A stretch of 64,000 bases of DNA. Source: Altericroceibacterium spongiae (GTDB taxonomy: Bacteria; Pseudomonadota; Alphaproteobacteria; Sphingomonadales; Sphingomonadaceae). Shown here one piece after another: positions 1-7,014 of the stretch. Under the pieces are notes generated by a model. It did no database searches and was not told the origin of the DNA. It saw only the letters and a program-made list of their open reading frames with translations. How positions within the stretch are numbered: the stretch's first letter is position 1; each line of letters opens with the position of its first letter. Location of the stretch: contig NZ_RAPF01000007.1 of assembly GCF_003610805.1 (NCBI RefSeq), positions 62,001 through 126,000 on the forward strand, read 5' to 3'. The position numbers and the translations under genes are program-made.

Positions 1-410
1 GAGGGGCTGTCGAGATCGATCACCGCTACCACCCGATCCTTTTCGATCACAGGCACGACGAGTTCAGATCGGCTTTGTGCATCGCAGGCAATATGGCCGG
101 GAAAGGCATGGACATCGGGTACCAGCTGCGACTCACCGGTCTCCGCAGCTGCACCGCAAACGCCCCGCCCAACCGGGATACGGATACAAGCCGGTTTGCC
201 GCAAAAGGGGCCGAGCACCAATTCGTCTTTCACCATTCGATAAAATCCTGCCCAGTTCAGATCAGGCATCAATTGGTACAAAAGCGCTGCAATATTAGCC
301 ATATTGGCGATTTTATCCGGCTCACCCTCCGTCAACGCACGGGCGGCGGACAGAATATCCTCATATAATTCGGATTTGGGCTGATCGGGGTTGGGTGTGA
401 AATCGAACAT
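1..410 (-). CDS. msrC: free methionine-(R)-sulfoxide reductase, GAF domain (partial, 3' end outside window)
   Basis: The reading frame opens at ATG 410 on the minus strand and runs off the left edge, so about 136 codons of the N-terminal part are visible. The GAF-fold hallmarks of fRMsr are present: DLNWAGFY, then GPFCGKPACIRI, GRGVCGAAA, VPDVHAFPGHIACDA and SELVVPV. The cysteines in these segments match those the family uses for catalysis and resolution. The enzyme reduces free methionine-R-sulfoxide in the cytosol using thioredoxin as reductant. It is divergent from the next gene across about 60 bp. The identification is firm; only the C-terminus is missing because of the window boundary. 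Confidence 0.88.
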   Translation of the reverse strand, partial: MFDFTPNPDQPKSELYEDILSAARALTEGEPDKIANMANIAALLYQLMPDLNWAGFYRMVKDELVLGPFCGKPACIRIPVGRGVCGAAAETGESQLVPDVHAFPGHIACDAQSRSELVVPVIEKDRVVAVIDLDSP

Positions 411-473
411 GAATGCCGATCTAGCGATCCTTCCGATTGCCGCAAGCGTCTGCCTCGCTTAAAACATGGCGCT

Positions 474-1940
474 ATGAACATTTGGAAAAAGATCGCGCTA
501 GGCGTCCTTGTCGTCATTTTGGTGCTGGTGGCTATTGGCTGGTGGCTGACCCGGGGTGTTCCGGCTCAATATTCGGTGGAGGATGTGACCGGTGACGATC
601 CCGTGCTCGCCGAGCCCGATCCGCAGACTATTCCCACGGTGGAAATAGCGAAGCCGGTTGGCTGGCCGGATGACAAGGCTCCCGAAGCGGCAGAGGGATT
701 GCAGGTCAATCGCTATGCCACCGGGCTCGACCATCCGCGCACGATGTACACTTTGCCCAATGGCGACGTGATTGTGGCCCTGACCAACTCACCGCCGCGC
801 GATTTGCCGGGTGGGCCGGAAGGCTGGATCATGGGTCTGCTTTTCCGTCAGGCCGGTGCTGACGTTCCCTCCGCCAACATGCTTGTTTTGTTACGCGATG
901 AAGATGGGGACGGAACGGCCGAGAAGCGCTACATGCTGCGCGACAATCTTCATTCACCTTCGGGTATCGCCTATGCTGATGGCAAACTCTATGTCGCCAA
1001 TCACGATGCGGTACTCAGCTATGATTACGAACTTGGCGATACCAAGCTGACCGGCAATCCCAAGAAGCTGATGGATCTGCCGCCCGGTGGCGATCACTGG
1101 ATGCGCAATCTCTATCTCAGCCCGGATTCCACACGCCTTTATGTTGCGATCGGTTCGGCGTCCAATATCGGTGACCGGGGCATGGAGGCGGAGAAGGGCC
1201 GTGCCTCGATTTATGAAATCAATCTCAAAAGCGGGTCCCATCGTCAGTTTGCCGGAGGTTTGCGCAACCCCAACGGGCTGGCATGGAATCCCTGGGCGGA
1301 TGAGCTTTGGGTGACGGTGAATGAGCGTGACATGCTCGGTTCCGATCTGGTGCCGGACTATCTCACCAATGTACCGGTCGGCGCGCAATATGGCTGGCCG
1401 TGGCTTTATTGGGGCGACATTGTCGATGAGCGTGTGACCGCACCCATGCCGAATTTCCTCAGTGAATATACTCGGCGCCCCGAATATGCGCTGGGTCCGC
1501 ATGTTGCTGCGCTTGGTCTCACCTTCACGCAGGAAGGTGCCCGTATGCCGGAGACATTCTCCCACGGTGCCTTCATTGCCCGGCACGGTTCCTGGAACCG
1601 CAAGCCGCCGGCAGGCTATGATGTGATCTATGTCGCATTCGATGAGCGGGGGAATCCGGTTGGCAAGCCGATCCAGGTGCTGAGTAGCTTTCTGGACCCC
1701 GACGGTGGCACATATGGTCGTCCGACATGGGTCGCATGGGACAAGACGGGGGCTCTTCTGGTGAGCGATGACACAGCCGGAATCATCTGGCGTGTCAGTG
1801 CACCGGATGCCGAGCCTGCGCCTGCGCCGGTGCGGATAAAATCGCGTTCTTTACCGCCTCAGCGCGAACTGAATGGCGATCCGTCACGGGCTTTCGAAAA
1901 TCCGCCGGCGGATATTCAGCCGGGATCGATCGGCAATTGA
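474..1940 (+). CDS. PQQ-dependent glucose/sorbosone dehydrogenase family protein, membrane-anchored
   Basis: 488 aa. An N-terminal hydrophobic segment (about residues 6-25, following a short basic start) looks like an uncleaved membrane anchor, placing the domain in the periplasm. The rest is a beta-propeller of the GSDH family: LDHPRTMYTLPNGD, the SPSGIAYADGKLYVANHDA blade, the GLRNPNGLAWNP motif, VNERDMLGSDLVPDY and GQYGWPW-like residues, then FIARHGSWNRKPPAGYD. These motifs are typical of L-sorbosone and soluble aldose-sugar dehydrogenases that use PQQ. The substrate cannot be read from sequence, and no PQQ biosynthesis genes are in the window. Single gene; a hairpin at its 3' end separates it from the convergent DUF815 gene. 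Confidence 0.82.
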   Translation: MNIWKKIALGVLVVILVLVAIGWWLTRGVPAQYSVEDVTGDDPVLAEPDPQTIPTVEIAKPVGWPDDKAPEAAEGLQVNRYATGLDHPRTMYTLPNGDVIVALTNSPPRDLPGGPEGWIMGLLFRQAGADVPSANMLVLLRDEDGDGTAEKRYMLRDNLHSPSGIAYADGKLYVANHDAVLSYDYELGDTKLTGNPKKLMDLPPGGDHWMRNLYLSPDSTRLYVAIGSASNIGDRGMEAEKGRASIYEINLKSGSHRQFAGGLRNPNGLAWNPWADELWVTVNERDMLGSDLVPDYLTNVPVGAQYGWPWLYWGDIVDERVTAPMPNFLSEYTRRPEYALGPHVAALGLTFTQEGARMPETFSHGAFIARHGSWNRKPPAGYDVIYVAFDERGNPVGKPIQVLSSFLDPDGGTYGRPTWVAWDKTGALLVSDDTAGIIWRVSAPDAEPAPAPVRIKSRSLPPQRELNGDPSRAFENPPADIQPGSIGN

Positions 1941-1943
1941 TAC

Positions 1944-1975
1944 GAAGCCCCGCTCCCGTGAAGGAGCGGGGCTTC
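1944..1975. terminator. 13-bp inverted repeat between convergent genes, probable bidirectional terminator
   Basis: A perfect 13-bp inverted repeat (arms 1944-1956 and 1963-1975) with a 6-nt loop begins 3 bp after the stop of the upstream gene and ends 13 bp before the stop of the convergent DUF815 gene. It is GC-rich but has no clear T-run on either side, so termination is inferred from position. Confidence 0.6.
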
Positions 1976-1988
1976 GGCGGTATGATTG

Positions 1989-2816
1989 TCAGAACTGCTT
2001 GCCTGCGCGTCCGGCCAGCTCGGTAATGAAGTGCCGGGCGATGCGGCCTGAACGGGCACCCCGGCGGCGCGACCATTCCAGCGCTTCGGCCTGATCCCAT
2101 TCCAGGCCGAGCTTGCGGGCATAGCCATCGATAATGGCGAGAAATTCATCCTGCGTGCAGGCATGAAAGCCAAGCGAAAGGCCGAACCGGTCGGCCAGTG
2201 CCAGATTGTCGTCCACCGCATCGCGGGGATTGAGCGGATCGTCCTGCTCGGAAGCATGGCGATCGACAATGGCCCGGCGGTTGGACGTTACTGCCAGACG
2301 GACATTATGCGGGCGAGCCTGTACGCCGCCTTCCAACCAGCTGCGCAGATGACGCGGCCCGGCAGTATCTTCCGCCCCGAAACCGAGATCGTCGATAAAG
2401 ACGAGAAAATTGCGTGCTACCTCTCCCAGTTCGGCGAAGAGCGAAGAGAGGGTCGGCAGGGCATCGGTTCCGACCTGTACAAGCGCGAGACTGCCCGGAT
2501 AGGCTATCTGGCTGTCGAGCACCGAAGCCCGGACCAGAGCGGATTTGCCCATGCCGCGCGAGCCCCAGAGCAGCATGTCATGCGCGGCATGACCGCCCGC
2601 CAGACGCTGCACATTGGCGACCACCGCTTCCTTCTGGCGGGTAATGCCTTGTAGCAATGCCAGATCGGGAGCGTCCATCGTCGAAACGGCAAGTGCGCCA
2701 TTTTCTGTCCAGATATAAGCGGGCGACGCAAGCCAGTCGGTCCGGTTGCGGGGAGGGGGCGCGAGCCGCTCCAGCGCAGCCGCGATCCGTTCGAGCAGTT
2801 CAGGTTGGTCTTTCAT
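1989..2816 (-). CDS. DUF815-family ATP-binding protein (AAA+-like)
   Basis: 275 aa. A Walker A motif (WGSRGMGKSALVRA) lies near residue 85 and a Walker B-like hydrophobic-Asp-Asp segment (LVFIDDLGF) near residue 140. This is the pattern of the DUF815 ATPase family found across Proteobacteria. It has no transmembrane segment or signal peptide, so it is likely cytosolic. The molecular role of the family is not established and I do not assign one. The start ATG at 2816 is preceded by an AGGG-type ribosome site. It is divergent from tsaC, with only 26 bp between the two start codons, so any promoters must reach into the opposite coding region. Confidence 0.85.
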   Translation of the reverse strand: MKDQPELLERIAAALERLAPPPRNRTDWLASPAYIWTENGALAVSTMDAPDLALLQGITRQKEAVVANVQRLAGGHAAHDMLLWGSRGMGKSALVRASVLDSQIAYPGSLALVQVGTDALPTLSSLFAELGEVARNFLVFIDDLGFGAEDTAGPRHLRSWLEGGVQARPHNVRLAVTSNRRAIVDRHASEQDDPLNPRDAVDDNLALADRFGLSLGFHACTQDEFLAIIDGYARKLGLEWDQAEALEWSRRRGARSGRIARHFITELAGRAGKQF

Positions 2817-2842
2817 GATCGTCTGCCCTATAGCGCCGCCTC

Positions 2843-3784
2843 ATGGGCGGCAAGCACACAGCTGACATACTCCCCCCGGATGCGGGCGGTATTGCGCAAG
2901 CGGCAGAATTGTTGCGGGCAGGGCGGCTTGTCGCTGTTCCCACAGAGACAGTGTACGGACTGGCTGCCAGAGCCGACCGTGTCGAAGCGGTGGCCGCGAT
3001 TTACCGCGCTAAGGGTCGCCCCGATTTCAACCCGCTGATTTCCCATCTGGCACAGATAGAGCAGGCTGAGGCACTGGCGATGCTGGATGAGCGGGCGATG
3101 CGCCTGGCTGACGCTTTCTGGCCGGGTCCGATGACGCTTGTTCTGCCTGTCAGAGAGCCTTTGGGTGTCGTACCAGCTGTCACAGCCGGGCTGCCTACGA
3201 TTGCATTACGCATGCCCTCTCATCCGGTCATGCGGGCCTTATTGCAGCAGTTCGATTTTCCGCTGGCCGCGCCATCGGCCAATCGCAGCGGTTTTATCAG
3301 CCCCAGTCGCCCCGAACATGTTCTGCAATCGCTCGGTAACAGGGTGGATGCGATTCTCGATGGCGGTCCCTGCGTGCAGGGGGTGGAATCGACCATTATC
3401 GCTTTGCGACCCGATGGATGGCAGATTCTGCGCCCCGGACCGATTACGCAGGAGGATGTCAGCGCTTTGCTCGGGCCGCCTTTGCAGGTTGAAACGGACA
3501 CGATAGAAGCGCCCGGCCAGATGACGAGCCATTATGCACCGGGAAAACCCGTCAGGCTTCATGCTGAACAGGCACGCAGCGATGAATTCATGATCGGTTT
3601 CGGCCTGGTGGCAGGCGATGTCACTTTGTCGGAAACCGGCGATCTCGCGGAAGCGGCTGCACGCCTCTATCAGTGTTTGCATGAAGGAGCCGCCGCTTCA
3701 CAGCCGGTCATTGCCGTTGCACCGATTCCGCAGCACGGTCTCGGTGCAGCGATTAATGATCGTTTACGGCGCGCCGCAGCCTGA
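2843..3784 (+). CDS. tsaC: L-threonylcarbamoyladenylate synthase (Sua5/YwlC/YrdC family)
   Basis: 313 aa, the long Sua5 form with a C-terminal Sua5 domain after the YrdC domain (YrdC alone is about 200 aa). It makes threonylcarbamoyl-AMP from threonine, bicarbonate and ATP for the t6A37 modification of ANN-decoding tRNAs. Visible motifs: VPTETVYGLAA near residue 33, KGRPDFNPLI (the KxRxxxxPL substrate motif), FWPGPMTLVL, the APSANRSG segment and STIIAL. A C-terminal segment starting at SHYAPGKP is the linker into the Sua5 domain. No clear ribosome site precedes ATG 2843. The partner proteins TsaB, TsaD and TsaE are not in the window. Confidence 0.93.
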   Translation: MGGKHTADILPPDAGGIAQAAELLRAGRLVAVPTETVYGLAARADRVEAVAAIYRAKGRPDFNPLISHLAQIEQAEALAMLDERAMRLADAFWPGPMTLVLPVREPLGVVPAVTAGLPTIALRMPSHPVMRALLQQFDFPLAAPSANRSGFISPSRPEHVLQSLGNRVDAILDGGPCVQGVESTIIALRPDGWQILRPGPITQEDVSALLGPPLQVETDTIEAPGQMTSHYAPGKPVRLHAEQARSDEFMIGFGLVAGDVTLSETGDLAEAAARLYQCLHEGAAASQPVIAVAPIPQHGLGAAINDRLRRAAA

Positions 3785-3790
3785 TATCTT

Positions 3791-4519
3791 TTAATCCCCG
3801 CCGCAGCGTAAACTGCCCGATCCGGCAGACTTAACCGAACACTGAGCCCGCCCGCGAACATCCACATCGCCCGATCCGGCAATCGATCCTTTAACGTTAC
3901 CATTGGAATAGATCTTCACGTCGCCCGACCCGGCAATGCTGATATCGGCATTATCGGCTTCGAGCTTATCCAGGTCGATATCCCCGCTGCCGGCAATTTT
4001 CGCATCGAGCGCCCGTACGTGGCCGCCGCCACGAATATCGCCTGATCCTGAAATCTTGATTGCCAGACTGCCACTTTCGATGGAGTCGACATTCACATCG
4101 CCCGATCCAGACAGCGCAATCTGAGTGGCATCGCCGCGCATTTCGGTTGCGGCGATCTTACCCGATCCGCTTAGTTTCAATGCCGAAGGAGGAGGCATCG
4201 TCAATTTGATCGCGGCAGTTCCTTCTGCCTCGCCACCTGGATCGTTGCGGCCGACCACAAGCTGGTTATCTTCGAAGCGGAAGCGCAAGGCTTTTTGAGC
4301 CGATTCACTGCCCGATACCGAAATGGCGGGAGTACCGGTCTCGATAGTGAGATCGTCAGGACCGGCCAGTTTAACCGAATCAAAAGGCTGGCTGCGCAGG
4401 TCCAGCTCGCCGAGAGTCTGGCCATCCATCTTCATCCCTCCGTTGAATGATGAACAGCCTGTGAGTGCGACCAAGCTGAGCCCGATGAGGGCGAATAAGG
4501 GTTTTCGGGTGCATCGCAT
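3791..4519 (-). CDS. lipoprotein with GIN (head-GIN/DUF2807) auto-transporter adhesin-like domain
   Basis: 242 aa. The N-terminus is a lipoprotein signal (LSLVALTGCSS, predicted lipidated Cys at about 22). The remainder is a DUF2807/GIN domain: a right-handed beta-solenoid-like run of repeated SGSGDI, AGSGDV and ISGSGDI turns, about nine copies between residues 110 and 240. The function of the family is unknown; location is predicted to be outer membrane or periplasmic. It ends 7 bp from the convergent tsaC stop, so the two 3' ends almost touch. The final Cys near the C-terminus may form a disulfide with the earlier Cys, which is inference. Confidence 0.85.
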   Translation of the reverse strand: MRCTRKPLFALIGLSLVALTGCSSFNGGMKMDGQTLGELDLRSQPFDSVKLAGPDDLTIETGTPAISVSGSESAQKALRFRFEDNQLVVGRNDPGGEAEGTAAIKLTMPPPSALKLSGSGKIAATEMRGDATQIALSGSGDVNVDSIESGSLAIKISGSGDIRGGGHVRALDAKIAGSGDIDLDKLEADNADISIAGSGDVKIYSNGNVKGSIAGSGDVDVRGRAQCSVKSAGSGSLRCGGD

Positions 4520-4605
4520 GAATCTTCTCCTTGCTGCATTGCTGTTATAATACAGCGGTGCGGGGCAGCAGCAATGACACCGGTCGATCCCTGTCGACGC
4601 TTCAC

Positions 4606-4640
4606 AAAAAAGGCCGCCCCTTTTCAGAGGCGGCCTTTTT
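4606..4640 (-). terminator. rho-independent terminator downstream of carD
   Basis: The 7-bp GC stem GGCCGCC/GGCGGCC (4612-4618 with 4629-4635) is flanked by A-runs on the left and T-runs on the right. Read on the minus strand it gives a stem followed by six Ts, just after the carD stop. The flanking T-runs would also let it act in the plus direction. Confidence 0.85.
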
Positions 4641-4660
4641 ATCCCGGAACGGATGAAGAA

Positions 4661-5194
4661 TCAGGCTTCTTCGGTGTTCTCGTAATATTGCGGTGCATGT
4701 TCGTTGAGCACAGCGAGAATCTTTTGCAGCGCTGCAGGCTCATCGGTCTCTTCCATAGCAGCCAGTTCGCGCGCCAGACGGCTGGAAGCCGCTTCGAAAA
4801 TCTGGCGTTCGGAATAGCTTTGTTCGGGCTGATCGTCCGGACGGAAGAGATCGCGGGTCACTTCGGCAATCGAAACCAGATCGCCGGAATTGATCTTCGC
4901 TTCATATTCCTGCGCGCGGCGGGACCACATGGTCCGCTTGATCTTCGGTTTGCCTTTCAGCGTATCCATCGCTTCTTTCAGCGTTTTGTCGCTGGAAAGC
5001 TTGCGCATGCCGATGGATTCGACCTTGTTGACCGGAACGCGCAATGTCATGCGTTCTTTTTCGAAGCGAAGCACATAGAGTTCAAGCTGCATGCCGGCGA
5101 TTTCCTCGCTCTGCAGCTCGATGACGCGACCCACGCCATGCTTGGGGTAAACGACATAATCTCCGACATCGAAGGCGGGCGCATTGGCAGCCAT
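4661..5194 (-). CDS. carD: CarD-family transcriptional regulator
   Basis: 177 aa. The N-terminal RNA-polymerase-interacting domain is recognisable by DYVVYPKHGVGRV near residue 12 and the following beta-strands. The C-terminal helical DNA-binding domain includes TMWSRRAQEYEAKI, with the conserved Trp that wedges into promoter DNA in the mycobacterial family member, and LARELAAM. CarD binds the beta subunit of RNA polymerase and stabilises open complexes. The start ATG has a strong AGGAAAGGA ribosome site upstream. The short acidic tail ends in NTEEA. It lies downstream of, and in the same direction as, the BrkB gene, but with a 240-bp gap that contains promoter-like sequence. Confidence 0.94.
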   Translation of the reverse strand: MAANAPAFDVGDYVVYPKHGVGRVIELQSEEIAGMQLELYVLRFEKERMTLRVPVNKVESIGMRKLSSDKTLKEAMDTLKGKPKIKRTMWSRRAQEYEAKINSGDLVSIAEVTRDLFRPDDQPEQSYSERQIFEAASSRLARELAAMEETDEPAALQKILAVLNEHAPQYYENTEEA

Positions 5195-5334
5195 TTACTT
5201 TCCTTTCCTAGCCGGGCAGACTACCCCTGACCGAAAAACGACCCATGCCCCGCAACAGAAATCGGTTGCCGGATTGCACTTTTCGGACGTGAGTAGGGAG
5301 CCTGCCTTCCTGTTCAGGCTGTCACCCGGGGGAT

Positions 5335-5385
5335 ATAATAGGCGACAGTTGGCGCATTATATAGCATATCGGTAATAAAATTACC
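5335..5385 (-). promoter_or_regulatory. candidate carD promoter region
   Basis: On the minus strand an extended -10-like TGCTATATAAT lies at 5366-5356 and a second AT-rich TATTAT at 5340-5335. A small inverted repeat GGTAAT-AAA-ATTACC covers 5371-5385, where a -35 element would be expected. No good -35 hexamer is seen. Placement upstream of carD supports it, but this is a by-eye call. The rest of the 5195-5434 gap holds nothing else I recognise. Confidence 0.35.
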
Positions 5386-5434
5386 ACCCTGCAACTGTCT
5401 GACAAAAAAGGCCTCTGTTTTCCGAACCGGTTTT

Positions 5435-6313
5435 TCAGCTTCGGCCGTGTTCGGGACTTTCCAGAACAGCGTCCAGTTCTGCGCCGAAAAGCAGGACATA
5501 GGCCGAGAAATAGAGCCAGGTCAGCAGCACGATCACCGCGCCGAGCGATCCATAGGTTGCATTGTAATTTCCGAAATTGGAAACGTAATATCCGAAGCCA
5601 TTGGTGAGAATCATCCAGCCTATCGCTGCCAGCAATGCACCGGGTGTGAACCACCGGGCGGTTGAACGGTCGCCCGCCGGGCCGAATCGGTAGAGCGCTG
5701 AAGCGCCGATGATTCCGGCCAGGAGCAGGACGCCATAGCTGACGCTTTTGCCGAGAAAGGCGGAGGAGCCGGAGATATCGGGCACCATGGATGTGAGGGC
5801 AGACAGCAAAGTGGTTGCTGTCATGGCGATTCCGGCGCCCAGAATGCCGCAAACCGTCATTCCCAGCGCGAGCAGATTGGAATGGAAAAAGCCGCGCTTC
5901 TCTTCGCAATTAAAGGCGATGTTGAGCGCGATAACGACCGAATTGGCAGCCTTGCGCGCCCCGAACAGGGCGATGCCGAGCGCGATGGCGAGGCCGATCC
6001 CTTTCTTGCCCGAAGAACTCTGCACCACCGCTTCGAGCTGGCCGCTGATAAGCTGCGTGCCGGGACCGGGTGCCATTTCGGCCAGCGCCTGAATATGCCG
6101 GGTGACTGTCTGCGTATCGACGATCAGCCCGTAGGACAGCACGACAGCGCCCAGCAACGGCACGATGGCGAGGAAGATGAAATAAGCGACGCCGGCCGAG
6201 ACGATCCCGACATTATCCATTCCCGATGCCCGGAAGGCTCCGAAAATTGCCGATCGGGGTGTGGCAGCGAGACTTTTCCAGGGGGAGAAGCCGGCTGTCG
6301 GATCATCGGTCAC
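5435..6313 (-). CDS. YihY/virulence factor BrkB family integral membrane protein
   Basis: 292 aa with about six hydrophobic helices. The family signature is present: GVAYFIFLAIVPLLG in the first helix, the GARKAANSVVIALN amphipathic segment, and the C-terminal YNATYGSLGAVIVLLTWLY helix ending with GAELDAVLE. This matches the BrkB/YihY fold, once mistaken for RNase BN. Its biochemical role remains unsettled. A second, longer paralogue lies at 47830-48846. The downstream carD gene is on the same strand after 240 bp; the upstream fdxA gene is 45 bp away, so co-transcription with fdxA is possible. Confidence 0.88.
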   Translation of the reverse strand: MTDDPTAGFSPWKSLAATPRSAIFGAFRASGMDNVGIVSAGVAYFIFLAIVPLLGAVVLSYGLIVDTQTVTRHIQALAEMAPGPGTQLISGQLEAVVQSSSGKKGIGLAIALGIALFGARKAANSVVIALNIAFNCEEKRGFFHSNLLALGMTVCGILGAGIAMTATTLLSALTSMVPDISGSSAFLGKSVSYGVLLLAGIIGASALYRFGPAGDRSTARWFTPGALLAAIGWMILTNGFGYYVSNFGNYNATYGSLGAVIVLLTWLYFSAYVLLFGAELDAVLESPEHGRS

Positions 6314-6358
6314 GCCCAGCCTGCTCCTTTATTGCCCATGAGAGAGTGAAAGTGGCGA

Positions 6359-6697
6359 TCAGTCGCCTTCGCCGGGTTCAGGCGAGAAGAACTTATCGAA
6401 CTTGCCCTCTTCATTCTGCATCTCGTCCGCGTCTTCGGGCGGATCCTTGCGCTCGGTAATATTGGGCCATTCGGCCGAATATTTGGTGTTCACCTCAAGC
6501 CATTTTTCGAGATCGGGCTCGGTATCGGGAAGAATCGCTTCTGCCGGGCATTCCGGCTCGCATACACCGCAATCGATGCATTCGCTGGGGTTGATGACGA
6601 GCATATTCTCGCCCTCATAGAAGCAATCGACCGGGCAGACCTCGACGCAGTCCGTATATTTGCAGCGGATACATGCGTCGGTGACGACATAGGTCAT
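6359..6697 (-). CDS. fdxA: 7Fe ferredoxin (3Fe-4S/4Fe-4S), FdxA type
   Basis: 112 aa. The N-terminal half carries the two cluster motifs of Azotobacter-type Fd[18 protein letters not shown], in which the atypical spacing gives a 3Fe-4S and part of a 4Fe-4S cluster, then [12 protein letters not shown]. The C-terminal extension (about residues 65-112) with the Trp-rich [15 protein letters not shown] segment is typical of the family, and the tail is acidic. It is a cytosolic one-electron carrier. The start ATG has an AAGGGATG ribosome site. It sits directly downstream of the S4-domain and helicase genes, a common sphingomonad arrangement. Confidence 0.94.
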   Translation of the reverse strand: MTYVVTDACIRCKYTDCVEVCPVDCFYEGENMLVINPSECIDCGVCEPECPAEAILPDTEPDLEKWLEVNTKYSAEWPNITERKDPPEDADEMQNEEGKFDKFFSPEPGEGD

Positions 6698-6723
6698 GGC
6701 TGCTTCATCCCTTTCTTAAATTA

Positions 6724-7014
6724 TCAAAAATGCGAATCACGGCCTGCTATGGCGATTGTCCCGCCAGCGTCAAGTTCCTCATAACAGGAACGGGCCTCCG
6801 CCGGCGGGCCGCGTCGTGCCGGAAGGGCAGTCAGCCGCACCACCAGAACCCGCTTTGCCAGTGGCAGAGTTAGAATATCGCCGATCGCCATGGGCTGATC
6901 GAGCCGGGTGACCCGTTTGCCGTTGCGGCGAATATGGCCTTCCGAAATCCAGCGCTGTGCTGCGCCCCGCGATTTCGCGAAGCGCAGAAAACACAGCAAC
7001 CGGTCGATCCGCAT
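6724..7014 (-). CDS. S4-domain RNA-binding protein (Hsp15-like)
   Basis: 96 aa. The start is taken at ATG 7014, whose A is also the last base of the helicase stop codon (TAATG), so the two genes look translationally coupled. The N-terminal S4 fold is clear: MRIDRLLCFLRFAKSRG, then ISEGHIRRNGKRV, followed by the GDILTLPLAKRV strand. Small free-standing S4 proteins of this kind resemble Hsp15, which binds stalled 50S subunits. A role in ribosome rescue here is inference. A longer frame upstream lies wholly inside the helicase gene and is not needed. Confidence 0.88.
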   Translation of the reverse strand: MRIDRLLCFLRFAKSRGAAQRWISEGHIRRNGKRVTRLDQPMAIGDILTLPLAKRVLVVRLTALPARRGPPAEARSCYEELDAGGTIAIAGRDSHF

